Positions 63,985 through 64,000 of a stretch of 64,000 nucleotides of DNA are shown in pieces. How positions within the stretch are numbered: position 1 is the stretch's first letter; every line of letters begins with the position of its first letter. Position numbers and translations under genes: made by a program. A model generated the notes under the pieces. The model did not search any database. It worked only from the letters and a program-made list of their open reading frames with translations, and was not told the origin of the DNA. The stretch covers positions 1 to 64,000 of the forward strand of contig CAMYNL010000003.1 in assembly GCA_947259705.1 (NCBI GenBank). The letters are read 5' to 3'. The DNA comes from an uncultured Gammaproteobacteria bacterium (lineage in GTDB: Bacteria; Pseudomonadota; Gammaproteobacteria; Arenicellales; JAANXG01).

Positions 63985-64000
63985 TCGTCAATTCGTCCGC

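Overview
The window reads as chromosome of a gammaproteobacterium with an anaerobic, sulfur-linked lifestyle. The housekeeping order (smpB next to ssrA, ratA-rnfH facing bamE, recN-nadK, hrcA-grpE-dnaK-dnaJ under a CIRCE operator) and the tmRNA tag ANDDNYQLAA fit Gammaproteobacteria. Enterobacterial-type fumarate reductase, a polysulfide/thiosulfate-reductase-like molybdoenzyme with a multihaem cytochrome and a YeeE/YedE transporter, and a CoA-type 2-oxoacid:ferredoxin oxidoreductase suggest a facultative or obligate anaerobe related to sulfur-cycling Gammaproteobacteria. No genus is claimed.

Layout. 0-10.6 kb: accessory and envelope genes (parvulin-type PPIase, HupE/UreJ protein, an HdeD-like gene between two clusters of GGGGTCAGATC-type repeats, rhodanese, an SGNH-hydrolase/TPR protein, PHA-system protein, ArsB/NhaD-like permease, UspA, pentapeptide-repeat protein). 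10.6-18 kb: a minus-strand set with a P2-type ATPase carrying an HMA-like N-terminus, an S-adenosylmethionine synthetase overlapping it by 4 nt, a membrane zinc peptidase, a small HMA_2-like membrane protein and a DUF5132-like protein; a divergent EcsC gene follows. 18.3-28.2 kb: a UbiE-like methyltransferase with an unknown partner, then a six-gene operon for a periplasmic molybdopterin oxidoreductase, four-cluster ferredoxin, NrfD anchor, rhodanese-like lipoprotein without the catalytic Cys, 11-CXXCH cytochrome and YeeE/YedE transporter. 28.4-29.3 kb: two decayed pseudogenes.

29.5-43.3 kb is central anaerobic carbon and electron metabolism: nfnA-nfnB (ferredoxin/NAD(P) transhydrogenase type), convergent with korA-korB and a 778-residue protein ending in an iron-sulfur domain, then a ubiE-like gene with frdABCD. 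An isocitrate/isopropylmalate dehydrogenase tail lies just upstream, cut off beside a frameshifted IS6-family transposase. FNR/Anr-like boxes (TTGAT-N4-ATCAA type) lie upstream of the molybdoenzyme, nfn and kor operons.

43.3-50 kb is a mobile zone: IS6 remnant, matrixin-like metalloprotease, truncated tyrosine integrase, a copy of the ssrA 3' end (probable att site), a RelE/HigB-type toxin-antitoxin pair, and a TOTE-type primase/SF2-helicase, bounded by intact ssrA. The arrangement suggests two elements stacked at ssrA. 50-64 kb is conserved core: smpB, an SNF-family transporter, ratA, rnfH, bamE, an N-acetyltransferase, recN, nadK, the heat-shock operon, a glycosyltransferase and an ArsS-type radical SAM protein. 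The strongest candidates for something new are the ssrA island with its primase-helicase, the HMA-like/DUF5132/P-ATPase/MetK operon, and the 778-residue partner of KorAB.
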